From Diadophis punctatus similis (lineage: Eukaryota > Chordata > Lepidosauria > Squamata > Dipsadidae): a stretch of DNA of 64,000 nucleotides. Below, piece by piece: positions 31,240 to 41,633 of the stretch; the first letter of the stretch is position 1, and each line of letters opens with the position of its first letter. The notes under the pieces are model-generated. The model saw only the letters and a list, made by a program, of their open reading frames with translations, made no database searches and was not told the origin of the DNA. The stretch is from the NCBI GenBank assembly GCA_023053685.1, contig JALIGW010000010.1:12508919-12572918 (forward strand), given 5' to 3'. The position numbers and the translations under genes were made by a program.

Positions 31240-33187
31240 CTATTCATCCTCACTCCTCATGAGGGTGAACAGGCGTTGGTCTCGCCTCAGATTCCTCCCT
31301 TTCTGTGGACAATTCCTAGCAAAATGCCCTTCTCTCCCACATGCAAAACACTTCTTGCTTTCCCCAACAGGTTTCTTCCATTGGGATAGCCCTCTTCCTG
31401 GGCCAGGACGTTGTCCCTGCCTATCAGTAGGTTTCCTAAAAACCCTACCTCTACCAAATCCTTCCTTGCCATCTCTTGCTTTTTCTGCCTTAATGACAGA
31501 TGCCATCAATTGGGCTTTCTGCCTACTCTTAGCATCTTCCCTATTCACATATACTTTCTGTGCTGCTTTCAACAATTTAGTAATATCAGCACTAGCCCAA
31601 TCATCAATCTTCTGTATTTTTTTTTGTATATCAGGCCAGGAATTTGTTACAAATTGCATCTTCATTAAAGACTCATATTCTGTTGTTCCAGGAACCAGAC
31701 CAGAATATTTATTTAAAGTCTTTTATCCTGTTCAAAAAATCAGAGGGAGTCTCATCCTTTAACTGACTCACTTCAAAGGCTTTTTTCAAATTAGTTCCTT
31801 GAGGCACAGCTGTCCTAACACCTTCTAAAATTATTCTCTTTAAATCTTCCAGGTTTTGCCTGCCAGCAACTTCATTGTTGTCCCAAAGTGGGTCTGCTAA
31901 AGGGAATTTTACATCGGCTGCAATCAGATTGACAACCCCTTCCTGAGTTTTTGTCCAGTATGCCATGGCAGCTGCTCTGATCTGAGCTCTTTCTTCTGAA
32001 GTAAACAAATAGCCCAAAATGTGTTGTATTTCAGCAAAGATGTAGATGTTTGGCCCCAAAAACAAATTTAAACTCTCATAAAGACCTATGAGGTCGGACT
32101 GCAATTTTGGCATCTGAATTTTATAATTCCTTAAGTCAGAAGATGTCAATGCTACATTGACAAAAGTTGTTATTGGATCTCCAACTGCCGTCAAACCATT
32201 TGGCATTTCCCTTAAGGGGTATTGTTTCGCCTGAGATCTTGTGATTCTGTCTGAAGGAGTTGGATTTCTTCGCATTTTCGGCTTAACATCCTCTGTTTCT
32301 CTTCTAAATTGCTGCATTTGCCTGCCTGCTGTGTCAGCTTCCTGCTCACTATCTGTTCCCCCAGCCTGAGCCTGAGCATAGAGGGGAGGCCTTGGGCAAG
32401 ATGCAAACCTCAAAGGATCCCATTCCCTTTTGTCTTCCTCCTTCTCATACAATATTGAGGAAGGGGGTAGAGGTCTAGTCCATTCTACATGGAGCCACGG
32501 TTTGACATATGCCAATTGATTTCTTAACTTTCTCTTTTCAAGCACCCTTTTTAGTGCATTCACCCAATACGGGTCTGATTCACCAAACTTATTCCAATGA
32601 TAATTTGGCTTCACTAGAATGAATTTTGGCCACACTCTAGTACAATTCTCAATCATCATCACTTTATTTAACCCCTTCGTATAGGGCAGTGATGGCGAAC
32701 CTTTTTTGGTTCGCGTGCCAAAAGGGGGGGGGAATGCGGGGATCACGTGTGCGCGTGCCCACACTCATAATTCCATGCACCCCCGCACATGCACGCATGA
32801 CCCCCCTGCTCCCAGCATGCAATGGCACGTCCATTTTTCGCTCTCCCCAGGCTCCAGAGCCTTTCTAGGAGCCTGGGGAGGGCGAAAACGGCCTTCCCCA
32901 CCCCCTCTGGAGGCTGGAAACAGCCTGTTTCCCGACTCCCAGTGGGCCCAGAAGGCCCGAAAATCAACCAGCTGGTGCACATATGCACGCCGGACCTGAG
33001 CTCGCGTGCCCACCAATATGGCTCCACGTGCCACTTGTGGCACCCGTGCCATAGGTTCGCCATCACGGGTATAGGGTTTAAGCCAATCCTCATTCCACTG
33101 TGTTAACAGCTCTCCCAAAGGGGAGGAAGGAGGAATAGAAGGAATTTCCTTCCTTTCGCTAGCATTTCTACTTAACAGGGCCCCCAT
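31240..33187 (-). pseudogene. ERV-B gag, split by a MITE
   Basis: The start Met at 33187 is followed by GALLSR, a myristoylation-type N-terminus, which fixes the start over the upstream in-frame Met at 33235. Matrix is interrupted at 33068-32687 by the MITE and resumes at 32680. The capsid region includes YPLREMPNG and FPLADPLWDN, gamma-like features. A frame break near 31700 precedes 31665-31240, which carries a single zinc knuckle CFACGREGHFARNC. In the family Gag assembles the virus core. Confidence 0.88.
32687..33068. mobile_element. hAT-type MITE (382 bp) in ERV-B gag
   Basis: Ends CAGTGATGGCGAACC and GGTTCGCCATCAC, with a perfect 8-bp duplication GTATAGGG (32679-32686 and 33069-33076). 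No coding capacity. It cuts ERV-B gag between matrix codons, so it is younger than ERV-B. Confidence 0.95.
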
Positions 33188-33597
33188 TATTACCCGAGAC
33201 TTTGTTTCTTTGATCCCTTTGAACACTTTTAACAACCGTAACCATGCTCACTGCAGACGTACCCTCACATAGGGTCAAAACGTCATAACACAGACAGAGA
33301 TCAATCAACCTCCCAGTGCCAGTTCACTCACAACATAAACACATCACCGCCTACTTGTTCAAAGGATCAACACACCACACACTTAAGGAGTCTGATTACT
33401 CACCAAAGCCACGTGTGTGCACCAGTGCCTTCTCACCCTTGGGTCTGCTTTTATTGCCACTGGCTCCTGTGGTCCGGAATTGGAGCAATCTCCCCCTGGA
33501 CAAGTGAAATCCTTTTCCCGGCCGCCTGAAAAGAGGCGTGAGCATCCCCGGATCTTCAAGGCCTTCCGCCTTCCCAGAGAGAAATTGGCATGGCAAT
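33188..33597 (-). other. ERV-B 5' leader, no clear primer site
   Basis: About 410 nt between the 5' LTR and the gag start. It contains an AATAAAA signal (33447-33453 region) and a GC-rich stretch like R/U5 sequence, but no recognisable tRNA-complementary site directly after the LTR. It may be chimeric: a second LTR-type end could lie near 33410. Confidence 0.4.
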
Positions 33598-34090
33598 TGA
33601 TAGAAATATCAAAAAAAATAGTAACAGGAAACCAGATAAGCAATAAAATCAGTTTATTTAAAAACTTCCTTGGCCAAGGGACCTCCCCACCAGAAGATAC
33701 AACTCTGGAGCAAAAGGAGGAGGTAAGACTGCCTTCCAGGTAAAAGGTTTAAATACATTTCATAAACCCCACCTTACTCCTCCCCCTTACATAACACATT
33801 ACACATCATACTTTGGGTTTTTCCAAGCTGGAAGACCCCCAGAAGTTATCCATTATGCTGATGTCTCCACACTTCCTTTCTCTGGGCTATCAGGTACTTT
33901 TTCCCAGAGCACATATCCTGTCAACACTTCCTTTTTGTACATTCACATCTTTCTCAGCATAATTTTGATACAAACATCCTGTATTTGGTCAGTGTGAATA
34001 TAGCTGACATACAGAAAAATACATGTGGTTATACAATATGATTTTTCATTAGAGATAGATTCAAAATGGTTGAGCTATGGCCTGTATTAT
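33598..34090 (-). repeat. 5' LTR of ERV-B
   Basis: Matches 24991-25482 over about 492 nt with two substitutions and one indel. The outer end lacks the U3 start that is present in the 3' LTR. The following bases (34091-34163) look like the continuation of ERV-A TM, so the 5' edge was trimmed or rearranged. Confidence 0.85.
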
Positions 34091-34163
34091 TGTCAATTAT
34101 TGCCAATGATACAGAAAGCCTATCTTGTCATTATATTGACCAAACATCCTATTCCTCTGTTCT
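34091..34163 (+). pseudogene. ERV-A env continuation
   Basis: Encodes SIIANDTESLSCHYIDQT in plus frame, plausible as the TM helix region continuing from the break at 24990. It stops at the L2 tail. Short, so low confidence. Confidence 0.4.
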
Positions 34164-34229
34164 ATTCATTCATTCATTCATTCATTCATTCATTCATTCA
34201 TTCATTCATTCATTCATTCATTCATTCAT

Positions 34230-34288
<59 letters not shown>

Positions 34289-34290
34289 TT
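34164..34290. repeat. (ATTC)n followed by (ATTT)n microsatellite
   Basis: Pure ATTC units to about 34229, then ATTT units to about 34290. Position and sequence fit the 3' tail of the L2 copy that follows on the minus strand. Confidence 0.95.
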
Positions 34291-37200
34291 ATTTACATTT
34301 CTATGCTGCCCAATTCCCAAAGCACACTGGGCGGCTCACAACAGAAAGAAACATAAATAGAAAATTTAAAATTTAAAAACAGATTAAAATACATTAAAAT
34401 TACATTCATCCAGCATTCATGGGCCGACCTCATCTCTCATCACCAGAGATCAATGGCCCCAGGCCTGTTGGAAAAGCCAGATCTTAACGGCTTTAGGGAA
34501 GGCCAATAAGGTGGGGGTAGTACGGATCTCGGGAGGTAGCTGGTTCCAGAGAGCCGGGGCCCACCAGCCAACACTGTTTAGTTGATGGGACCTGGAGGAG
34601 ACCAACCCTGTGGGCTCTCACTGGTCATTGGGAAGTGTGTGGTAGCAGGCGGTCTCGCAAATACTCTGGCCCTGAGCCATGTAGGGCTTTAAAGGTCATA
34701 ACCAACACCTTGAATTGTGTCTGGAGACCAATGGGAAGCCAGTGCAGCTTGCGGAGGATTGGTGTAATGTGGGTGTATCTAGGAACACCCACAACCGCTC
34801 GCGCGGCTGCATTCTGGATCAACTGCAGTCTCCTAATCGTCTTCAGGGGTAACCCCATATAGAGTGCATTGCAATAGTCAAGCCGTGAGATGATAAGGGC
34901 ATGAGTGACAGTGAGCAGAGCCTCCTGATCCAAGTAGGGTCACAATTGGTGCACCAGGCGAACCTGTGCAAAGGTCCCCCTAGCTACAGCTGTCAGATGT
35001 TGGTCTAATTTCAGCTGTGAGTCTAGGAGGACACCCAAATTGCGAACCCGTTCTGAGGGGGTTAATTTCTCCCCCCCCCCGAACCAAGGAAGGACAGTTG
35101 GTACAGTCCTTCGCGGGTAATATTCACTGCCACTCGGTCTTGTCAGGGTTGAGTTTGAGTCTGTTTATTCCCATCCAGACCCTCACATCGTCCAGGCACC
35201 GGCACATCACGTCTACCGCTTCACTGAAATGACACGGGGTGGAGATGTACAACTGGGTATCATCAGCATATTGCTGGAACCTCACCCCATGTCGTCGAAT
35301 GATCTCACCCAGTGGTTTCATATAGATGTTAAATAGGAGGGGGAGAGGACCGATCCCTGAGGAACCCCACAGACGAGGGGTCTAGGGATTGACCTCTGCC
35401 CACCAGCCAACACCGACTGCCACTGATCAGAGAGATAGGAGGAGAACCACCATAATACGGTGCCTCCCACTCCCAGCTCCCCTAATCAGTGCAGAAGGAT
35501 ACCATGGTCAATGGTATCGAAAGCAGCTGAGAGGTCAAGTAGCACCAAGATAGAGGAATGACCCCTATCTCTGGCTTGCCAGAGATCATCCATCAGAATG
35601 ACCAAAGCGGTTTCTGTGCTGTAACCGGGCGTGAAACCTGATTGAAAAGGGTCTAGATAATCTGTTTCATCCAATAACCATTGGAGTTGGAGTGCCACCA
35701 CTTTCTCAACAGCCTTTCCCACAAAATGGGTAGGTTGGAAACTGGACAAAAGTTTTTTAAATCCGCCGGGTCCAGGGAAGGCTTCTTGAGGAGGGGCCTC
35801 ACCACCACTGCCTTCAGTGGTTGAGGAACAGACCCCTCCATCAAAGAAGCGTTGACCAAAGCCTGGAGCCAGCCTCGTGTCTCCTCCCTGCAGGACGAAA
35901 CCAGCCAGGAGGGGCACGGGTCCAACAAACAATTGGAGGAGCTCATCACTCCAATAGCCTTGTCCACTTCCTCAGGCGTCACAGACTCAAATTCTTCCCA
36001 AATAATAGGACTAAGATCCGCCCTGTCATCTCAGATTGAATTGCCCAATTAGAGTCCAGGTCCATCCGAATATGAGTGACTTTATCTGCCAGAAACTGTA
36101 CAAATTCCTCAGCTCTGCCCTGCAAGGGTTCTTCCTTCGCCTCCACATTAAGGAGGGAACGAGTCACCCTAAAAAGGGCGGCTGGGCGAGAGTCAGCAGA
36201 TGCAATAAGTGCGGAAAAATGCGAACATTTTGCCGCCTGTATCACCACCAGATAAGTCCTAATAAAGGTTCTTAAGAGTGTTCGGTCAGATTCAGATTTA
36301 CTGGATCTCCAGCATCGCTCTAGGCATCTCTTTTGGTGTTTCATCTCCCGGAGCTCCTCGGTAAACCAGGGAGCTTTCCTGGATCCACTGCCGCAGAGAG
36401 GTCACAAAGGCGCAATCCAGTCCAATGCCCCAGAAGCCGCCTTATTCCAAGCAGCCACTAGGGACTCAGATGGATTGTGGACAAGCGATTCAGGTATCTC
36501 CCCAAGCTCCTTTTGGAACCCTTCAGAGTCCATCAGGCATCTGGGACAGAACCACTTAATTGGTTCCGCCTCCCTGCAATGGAGGAGTGGTGCCTTAAAG
36601 TCTAACCTCAGCAGGAAATGATCTGACCACGACAATGGAGAAATGACTATACCCCTTAACTTCAGATCATCTCTCCACTGCCCCGAGAGAAATACTAGGT
36701 CGAGCGTGTGCCCTCCCCTATGAGTCGGACCCTGAATTTCTTGGGTCAGGTCCATGGTTGTCATGGAAGCCATGAACTCCTGGGCTGCATCCGAGGCTTT
36801 GCTGAGCAATGGCAAGTTAAAGTCCCCCAGCACCGTAAGCCTGGGGAACTCTACCTCCAGTCCGGCTACCACCTCTAGCAGCACAGGCAGGGCCATTGTG
36901 ACGCAGCTGGGAGGCAGGTACATCAACAGTAAGCCCAACTGAACCCCTGAGTCCAACTTCAAGAGGAGAGACTCACATCCAACAATCTCCGCGGCAGGAA
37001 TCCTGTGAGGATGAAGACTCTTGCAAGCTATAATTGCCACTCCTCCACCCCTTCCCTGGGGTCGCGGCTGATGCAATACTTGAAACCCGTCTGGGCACAT
37101 CTCAGAGAGGGGCACACCCCCCTCTTGGCCCAGCCAGGTTTCAGTAATACACGCCAGGTCAGCTCCCTCATCCAAGATTAAATCCCGAACAAGGAGAGTC

Positions 37201-37985
37201 TTGTTGACAATAGACCTGGCATTGAACAGAAGCAGCTTGAGCCCAGGGTCCTGACATCCCGAGTCACCAGATTTACAAGCTGAGCCTGCGGGGCTGGAAC
37301 AAGTAATCGCTTTGATACAGCGAGTCCTAGTTCCCCGTGAGCGGCTACCCCACGGCTCCCTCCCCATTACGACTGGGATATCCCGGCTCTCCCGCCCCAC
37401 AGAGATCCCCTTCCCCATGCCATTGGCCCTCTTATTTTCCAACAGACCAGGCATCTCACTCATACCAGGTCTCTCACTCATACCAGGCAGGGGGTTGTAA
37501 CCAAGCCCCCACCTGCTTCTGTTTGCACAATCAGCAGGGGGGGCTCTGTCCCTTGCCCCCGGCATTCTCATTCTTTGAATTTTAAACACTCAATCACTCA
37601 CTCTAATCAAATCGTCCATCCCCTCACATATACATCCAAGCACCCCCAAGCATCCTTCCCCCCAAAGTGAGATATTAAAATACAGCAGCAAAGAACCAAT
37701 AACGGTATATGCAGAGAGAAGATGTATGACAGTCTCCAGCCCTGTTAGAAATTGTCCGTTCCCTATGGTGTCTGCACCACACCCAATGATAGTTCTCAGG
37801 GGAAGGAATGTCCACTGCCCTACCAGGGCTTTCCTCAGCCGTCCATTGCTCTCCTTCGTGGTGCTGTTTAGCCCTCTGCGGTGTACTGGAGAGCCTCAGA
37901 AGAGATGATGACTCCCCCTGCGAAGATGGTATCGATGGTATTGGCGCATCACCAATCTATTTCCCAGAGATACCGCTACGAGCTG
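34291..37985 (-). mobile_element. L2 LINE, nearly full length (copy 1)
   Basis: The minus strand encodes an endonuclease followed by RT, the L2 order. Frame 37589-36402: LLLFNARSI, ITETWLG, VLGDFNLP, GHTLDLVF and SWSDHFLL are the apurinic endonuclease motifs. RT pieces follow in several frames: [43 protein letters not shown] (YADD box, about 35260) and the C-terminal SRLDYCNALYMGLP, WLPIGLQTQFKVL. About six frame breaks. The 5' limit near 37985 is judged by similarity to the 5' region of copy 2 and is approximate. Confidence 0.88.
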
Positions 37986-37988
37986 GCA

Positions 37989-38357
37989 TGTAAGGATACA
38001 TTTAAGTTTAAAGGTTACTTGCTCTACTCTCTATGTATTTGGGGTAAAGGTTACTTACTTATTCAGCTCTTCTATTGTTCTAGCTAAGAGCAAAAGGTTA
38101 AACTAGCAATCATGCGCTCACCTGCTTACTTGATATGATCTATCTGTTTGCTGTATATTAACCTGTTACTAGTTAGCTATCTTTGGGGTAAGTCAATCAT
38201 TGTAATTGTATACACAAGAAATTTGTTATAAAAAATAAATGCAAGTCCGAGGAGGCAGAGCTTCTGAACACAGGAGCTGCTCAGCCCAGAGAGATTTCTT
38301 CCTAACTTGGACAAGCTTTGCTCAAGAAATCATGTCTCTGTGTCTATGATTCCTACA
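37989..38357 (+). repeat. Probable retroviral LTR, possibly the ERV-A 3' LTR
   Basis: 369 bp with matching ends TGTAAGGA...TCCTACA, a TTATAAAAAATAAA promoter/poly(A)-like box at about 38227-38241 and a GC-richer stretch after it. No target duplication is seen. It lies where ERV-A sequence would resume after the L2, so assignment to ERV-A is an inference. Confidence 0.5.
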
Positions 38358-38454
38358 TGTTACTTCCCAGTATTTCTTTCCAGAGAGTAAGTCATCTGTG
38401 TACCAAGTTTGGTTGAAATTGCTGGAGTAGTAATGCTGGAACATACATACATAT

Positions 38455-38538
<84 letters not shown>

Positions 38539-38690
38539 GGGTGTCTAAACCCCACCCCCAGTATTTCTTTCCAGAGAGTAAGTCATCTGTGTACCAAGTT
38601 TGGTTGAAATTGCTTGAGGCGTTCCGGAGTTATGCTGGAACATACATACATACATACATACAGACAGACAGACAGACAGACAGCCTTATA
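38358..38690 (+). repeat. Two RTE/BovB-like 3' tails with microsatellites
   Basis: The segment AGTATTTCTTTCCAGAGAG...GGTTGAAATTGCT...ATGCTGGAACATACAT occurs twice (from about 38370 and 38560), each ending in a microsatellite: (CA)n at 38456-38534 after the first, CATA/CAGA repeats after the second. Such endings are typical of RTE-type LINEs. The duplication may be replication or two insertions. Confidence 0.65.
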
Positions 38691-38744
38691 TATATATATA
38701 TATTATTATATATATATATTATTATGTAGAATTTAATAGGCTTT

Positions 38745-39230
38745 TCTTATGAAAATTAGTGTTGGATGGGCATTGGAATGGAGTGATCTCTCCCCACATT
38801 GGACAGAACTTCTGAGAAAAATATTAACATTATACAAGGCAAATTACTAAAGTTTTTTTTTAATTTGATGGACAATTTAGGGTTGTTAATATATGGAGAC
38901 AGAAAAATGGCAATTCAAAAAAGTATAAGTATTTTTCTGAAAGACATATAGATCCTTTTCAAGTATAGATGTGATTTGGATTTCAAAAAAATTGACTACC
39001 AAGGTTCATAAAATAAGATAGACATAAAAAGTAAAGCCTTTTTCAAATCATAATCCTGTTGGTTTGACACATAAAAAGAAATCTAGTTCTGTTGGATGGA
39101 CACTTAAATGATATGTTGCAATGATCAAGAGAAAACACAAGCTATTTTGGATGAAATAAAGAGAAAAAAAGAATTAAACAAATTTCCAGAGAGACTTATT
39201 TCTCAACAAATTAAACTTTAACAATGACAG
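38745..39230 (+). pseudogene. Old L1 relic, part 1
   Basis: Heavily decayed plus-strand sequence with scattered L1 ORF2-like peptides (for example IYGDRKMAIQKS and LDEIKRKKELNKF). It leads into the clearer L1 relic at 40011 once the solo LTR is removed. ACAG at 39227-39230 is the LTR target duplication. Confidence 0.5.
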
Positions 39231-40006
39231 TGCAGAAAGTTAGCACCCACCCCTCTCCTAGAAGAATGAAATATTTTGAGGAATATTTTAAAAAAGCAGG
39301 ATAAAATATTTCCCCTAAAAGAGAAATAAAAAATATTAAGGGATACAGAAACTCAGAATCCCAGCTCCCTGTCCCCAGCAGATATTTTGTGCCCATTAAG
39401 AAAGACTGGGCCAGCCTATCTACAAAAAAAAGACCTTCAGCTCCAGGGTGAAGGGATTAAGACATGATCTTTCAGGACATAATAGGATTAACCAGTAGTG
39501 GGTTCTAAATCCCATTGCTACTGGTTTGCGCATGTGCGCAGAAGCGTCCTGGGCAGGTGGGCGGAGCCTCCCGCCACCACCACTACCGGTTTACCAAACT
39601 GGGCCGAACCGGGAGCAACCCACCACTGGGATTAACCCACTAAAACACACAGCTCACAATCTCTTAAGGACATTGCATCACCCTCAGAAATTTCAACCAA
39701 ACTTAGCTCAGACAACCTACAGAGCCAGCTATGACCCCTACATAACCCCTACGTGGCCCCATAGGAATCTGGCAACAGCCAATAGAATACATGTTCTTGC
39801 ACAGGAACAGGAAGCTGAAGTGAAAAGCCTAAGAGAAGGTATAAAAACCCCTTACTCTCAACTCCATGTATTCAGTTGCCCAGAACCACCCATGTACTTC
39901 TGCTTCATCATTAAACCATCTTTCCAATCAGCCTCCAGCCTCCATTTTGTCTCCTGTGCTTTTCTCCTGGCTTGGAACTGAACCAGATGGATATTTTCTT
40001 CCAACA
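39231..40006 (+). mobile_element. Solo ERV LTR (same family as 107-711) with MITE
   Basis: Ends TGCAGAAAG...TTCCAACA, with a perfect 4-bp duplication ACAG (39227-39230 and 40007-40010). A TATAAAA box lies at about 39840, and an ATTAAA-type poly(A) signal follows about 70 nt later. It contains the MITE 39493-39628; without it the length is about 632 bp, close to the 605-bp copy at 107-711. Confidence 0.92.
39493..39628. mobile_element. hAT-type MITE (136 bp)
   Basis: Ends CAGTAGTGGGTT and AACCCACCACTG are inverted copies, with an 8-bp duplication GGATTAAC (39485-39492 and 39629-39636). It carries GCGCATGTGCGCA near its centre. It is nested in the solo LTR. Confidence 0.95.
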
Positions 40007-40010
40007 ACAG

Positions 40011-41210
40011 TTACCTATATTAATAGTAAGACAAATGAAAATAAAAATGATTATATAAAGAAACAAATGAGTTTTCAAATAAGCGAGGAAAATAGGGAAA
40101 AGAAAAAGAAAAAATGTATTGAAATTACAATAGGGAGATAGTGTATTAATGGACAATGTGGACATACAAAAAGCATTTTATCAACTTTATTTCCATTTGT
40201 ATAAGAGAAGTGACAATTCTTTAAAGAAAATAGATGAATATCTAAATAAACAAAATTTACCAAGAATTATAGAGGAAATTCCTGAAGCTATAAAAGTGTT
40301 TGAACTAGGAAAGTGCTGGGATCAGACTGATTATTAGGTTTTTATTATAAATGTTTTGAGAATGAATTTTTACAACATTTACAAACTATCCTGAATTCTA
40401 TTTAAGAGGGAGGATAGTTGCAAGAGAATTGGAAAGAGGCCAATGTAGCATTAATATATAAAGAGAGACAAGATTTAACTTTAACAAGAAACTATAGGGA
40501 AACTTCATTATTGAATAATAACTACAAGCTCAAAATGATTCTAGTTGATCGATTGAAAATAATTTTGCAATAATTTATTCATGAGGATCAATGTGGCTTT
40601 TTACCTAAATGACAGTTAAAAAACAATGTTACAAACATATTGGACACTTTGGAATATTTGGAGTACATAATGAAAAACATGCCACATTGGTCTTTTAGAT
40701 TCAGAGAAGGCCTTTGACAGTTTGAACTCAACTTTCTTGTTCAAGGTTTTGTAAGATATAAACTTTGGGTAGAACTTTATAAAATGGATAAGATTGATTT
40801 ACACTTCACAGAAAATACAAATAATTGTTAATGGAGATCTAATGAAATCCTGGGAGATACAAAAAGGAAGAAGGCAGTCTCCTTTTTCCTTTCCTGTTTA
40901 TTTTGGTTCTTGAAATACTGAATAGAGATATAAAACAAGAGTTTGTGGGAATAAAGATTAAAAGAGAAACATAAGTTAAGGCATTTTGCAAATCATTTGG
41001 TGTTGGTTCCGGAAGCTCTTTAAAGGAATTGAAATAATGGGCAAATGTAAATAATTTTGTGCATTAGCAGTTTTAAAATTAATAAACAGAATTTAAACAG
41101 AATGATGCTAACAAAAATGTTAAAATACAATATCAAAGACTTGATGGATAAAATGGGTTTTAAAATTGAGAAGAATGTATAACAGCTGAGTATCACTATG
41201 ACAAATATGA
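40011..41210 (+). pseudogene. Old L1 relic, part 2 (ORF2 RT region)
   Basis: Plus-strand frames, full of stops, encode KKIDEYLNKQNLPRI, LLDSEKAFDSLNST (RT box A-like) and IIVNGDLMKSWEIQKG followed by an RQSPFSLS relic of the RQGCPLSP motif. It is much older than the L1 at 11486-19565. The relic continues after the L2 insertion at 46283. Confidence 0.75.
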
Positions 41211-41213
41211 ATT

Positions 41214-41626
41214 GTGTAAGGACTTGCCTCTCCTCTCTCCTCAAGAAAGCAGAACTCTTGATACAAGTAACATTTCAAAAGGAAACTTTTATTGGGATAT
41301 AGTGATAGCAAAAAGAATAAGGCAGGATCTGAAATTCCCACTCAGAACTATTAGATTAAACATTGCAGAAACCCTTCCCTATGTCCAGTCCGAGGCAAGC
41401 CAATCCACAGGTGCGAAGTTGTGAGAACTCGAGCTGAGAAGGTGATAAGAAGTTGTTCTTAGGCACCGCTTTGGAGCTGAGACAAAAGAGATGGCCCCAG
41501 GCCTATCCCTCCCCCTCCCTTTCCCAAGAAGGTACATCAAAGTGACAGAAATAGGAAAAGGTTGTAAAGGAGCATCCTGGCCCGGCCCACCAGAATGGAA
41601 TAGGATAGGAATCTATGGGGATCTGA
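41214..41626 (-). repeat. LTR-like sequence, unassigned
   Basis: On the minus strand it has a CCCAATAAAAG signal near 41300 and ends GTCCTTACA, like a retroviral R/U5 end. The other edge is not clear because the L2 (41634) lands at or inside it; further LTR sequence could lie after 46283. Confidence 0.35.
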
Positions 41627-41633
41627 GAGAATT

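Larger units (their letters stand above)
24991..34090 (-). mobile_element. ERV-B: class I (gamma-like) endogenous retrovirus, both LTRs present
   Basis: Minus-strand order: 5' LTR (33598-34090), leader, gag (31240-33187), protease/RT/RNase H/integrase (27763-31148), env (25549-27546) and 3' LTR (24991-25520). One zinc knuckle, the RT type (LLQYVDDLLLSG) and a GPY/F-like integrase C-terminus point to the gamma/epsilon side of retroviruses. It lies within the ERV-A env. No standard primer binding site is visible next to the 5' LTR. A hAT-type MITE (32687-33068) splits gag, and several frameshifts and stops break pol, so it is defective. Confidence 0.9.

Noticed and set aside
38458..38534. Regular repeat array as CRISPR
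   Set aside because: Simple (CA)n microsatellite in vertebrate DNA. No spacer-repeat structure exists anywhere in the window.
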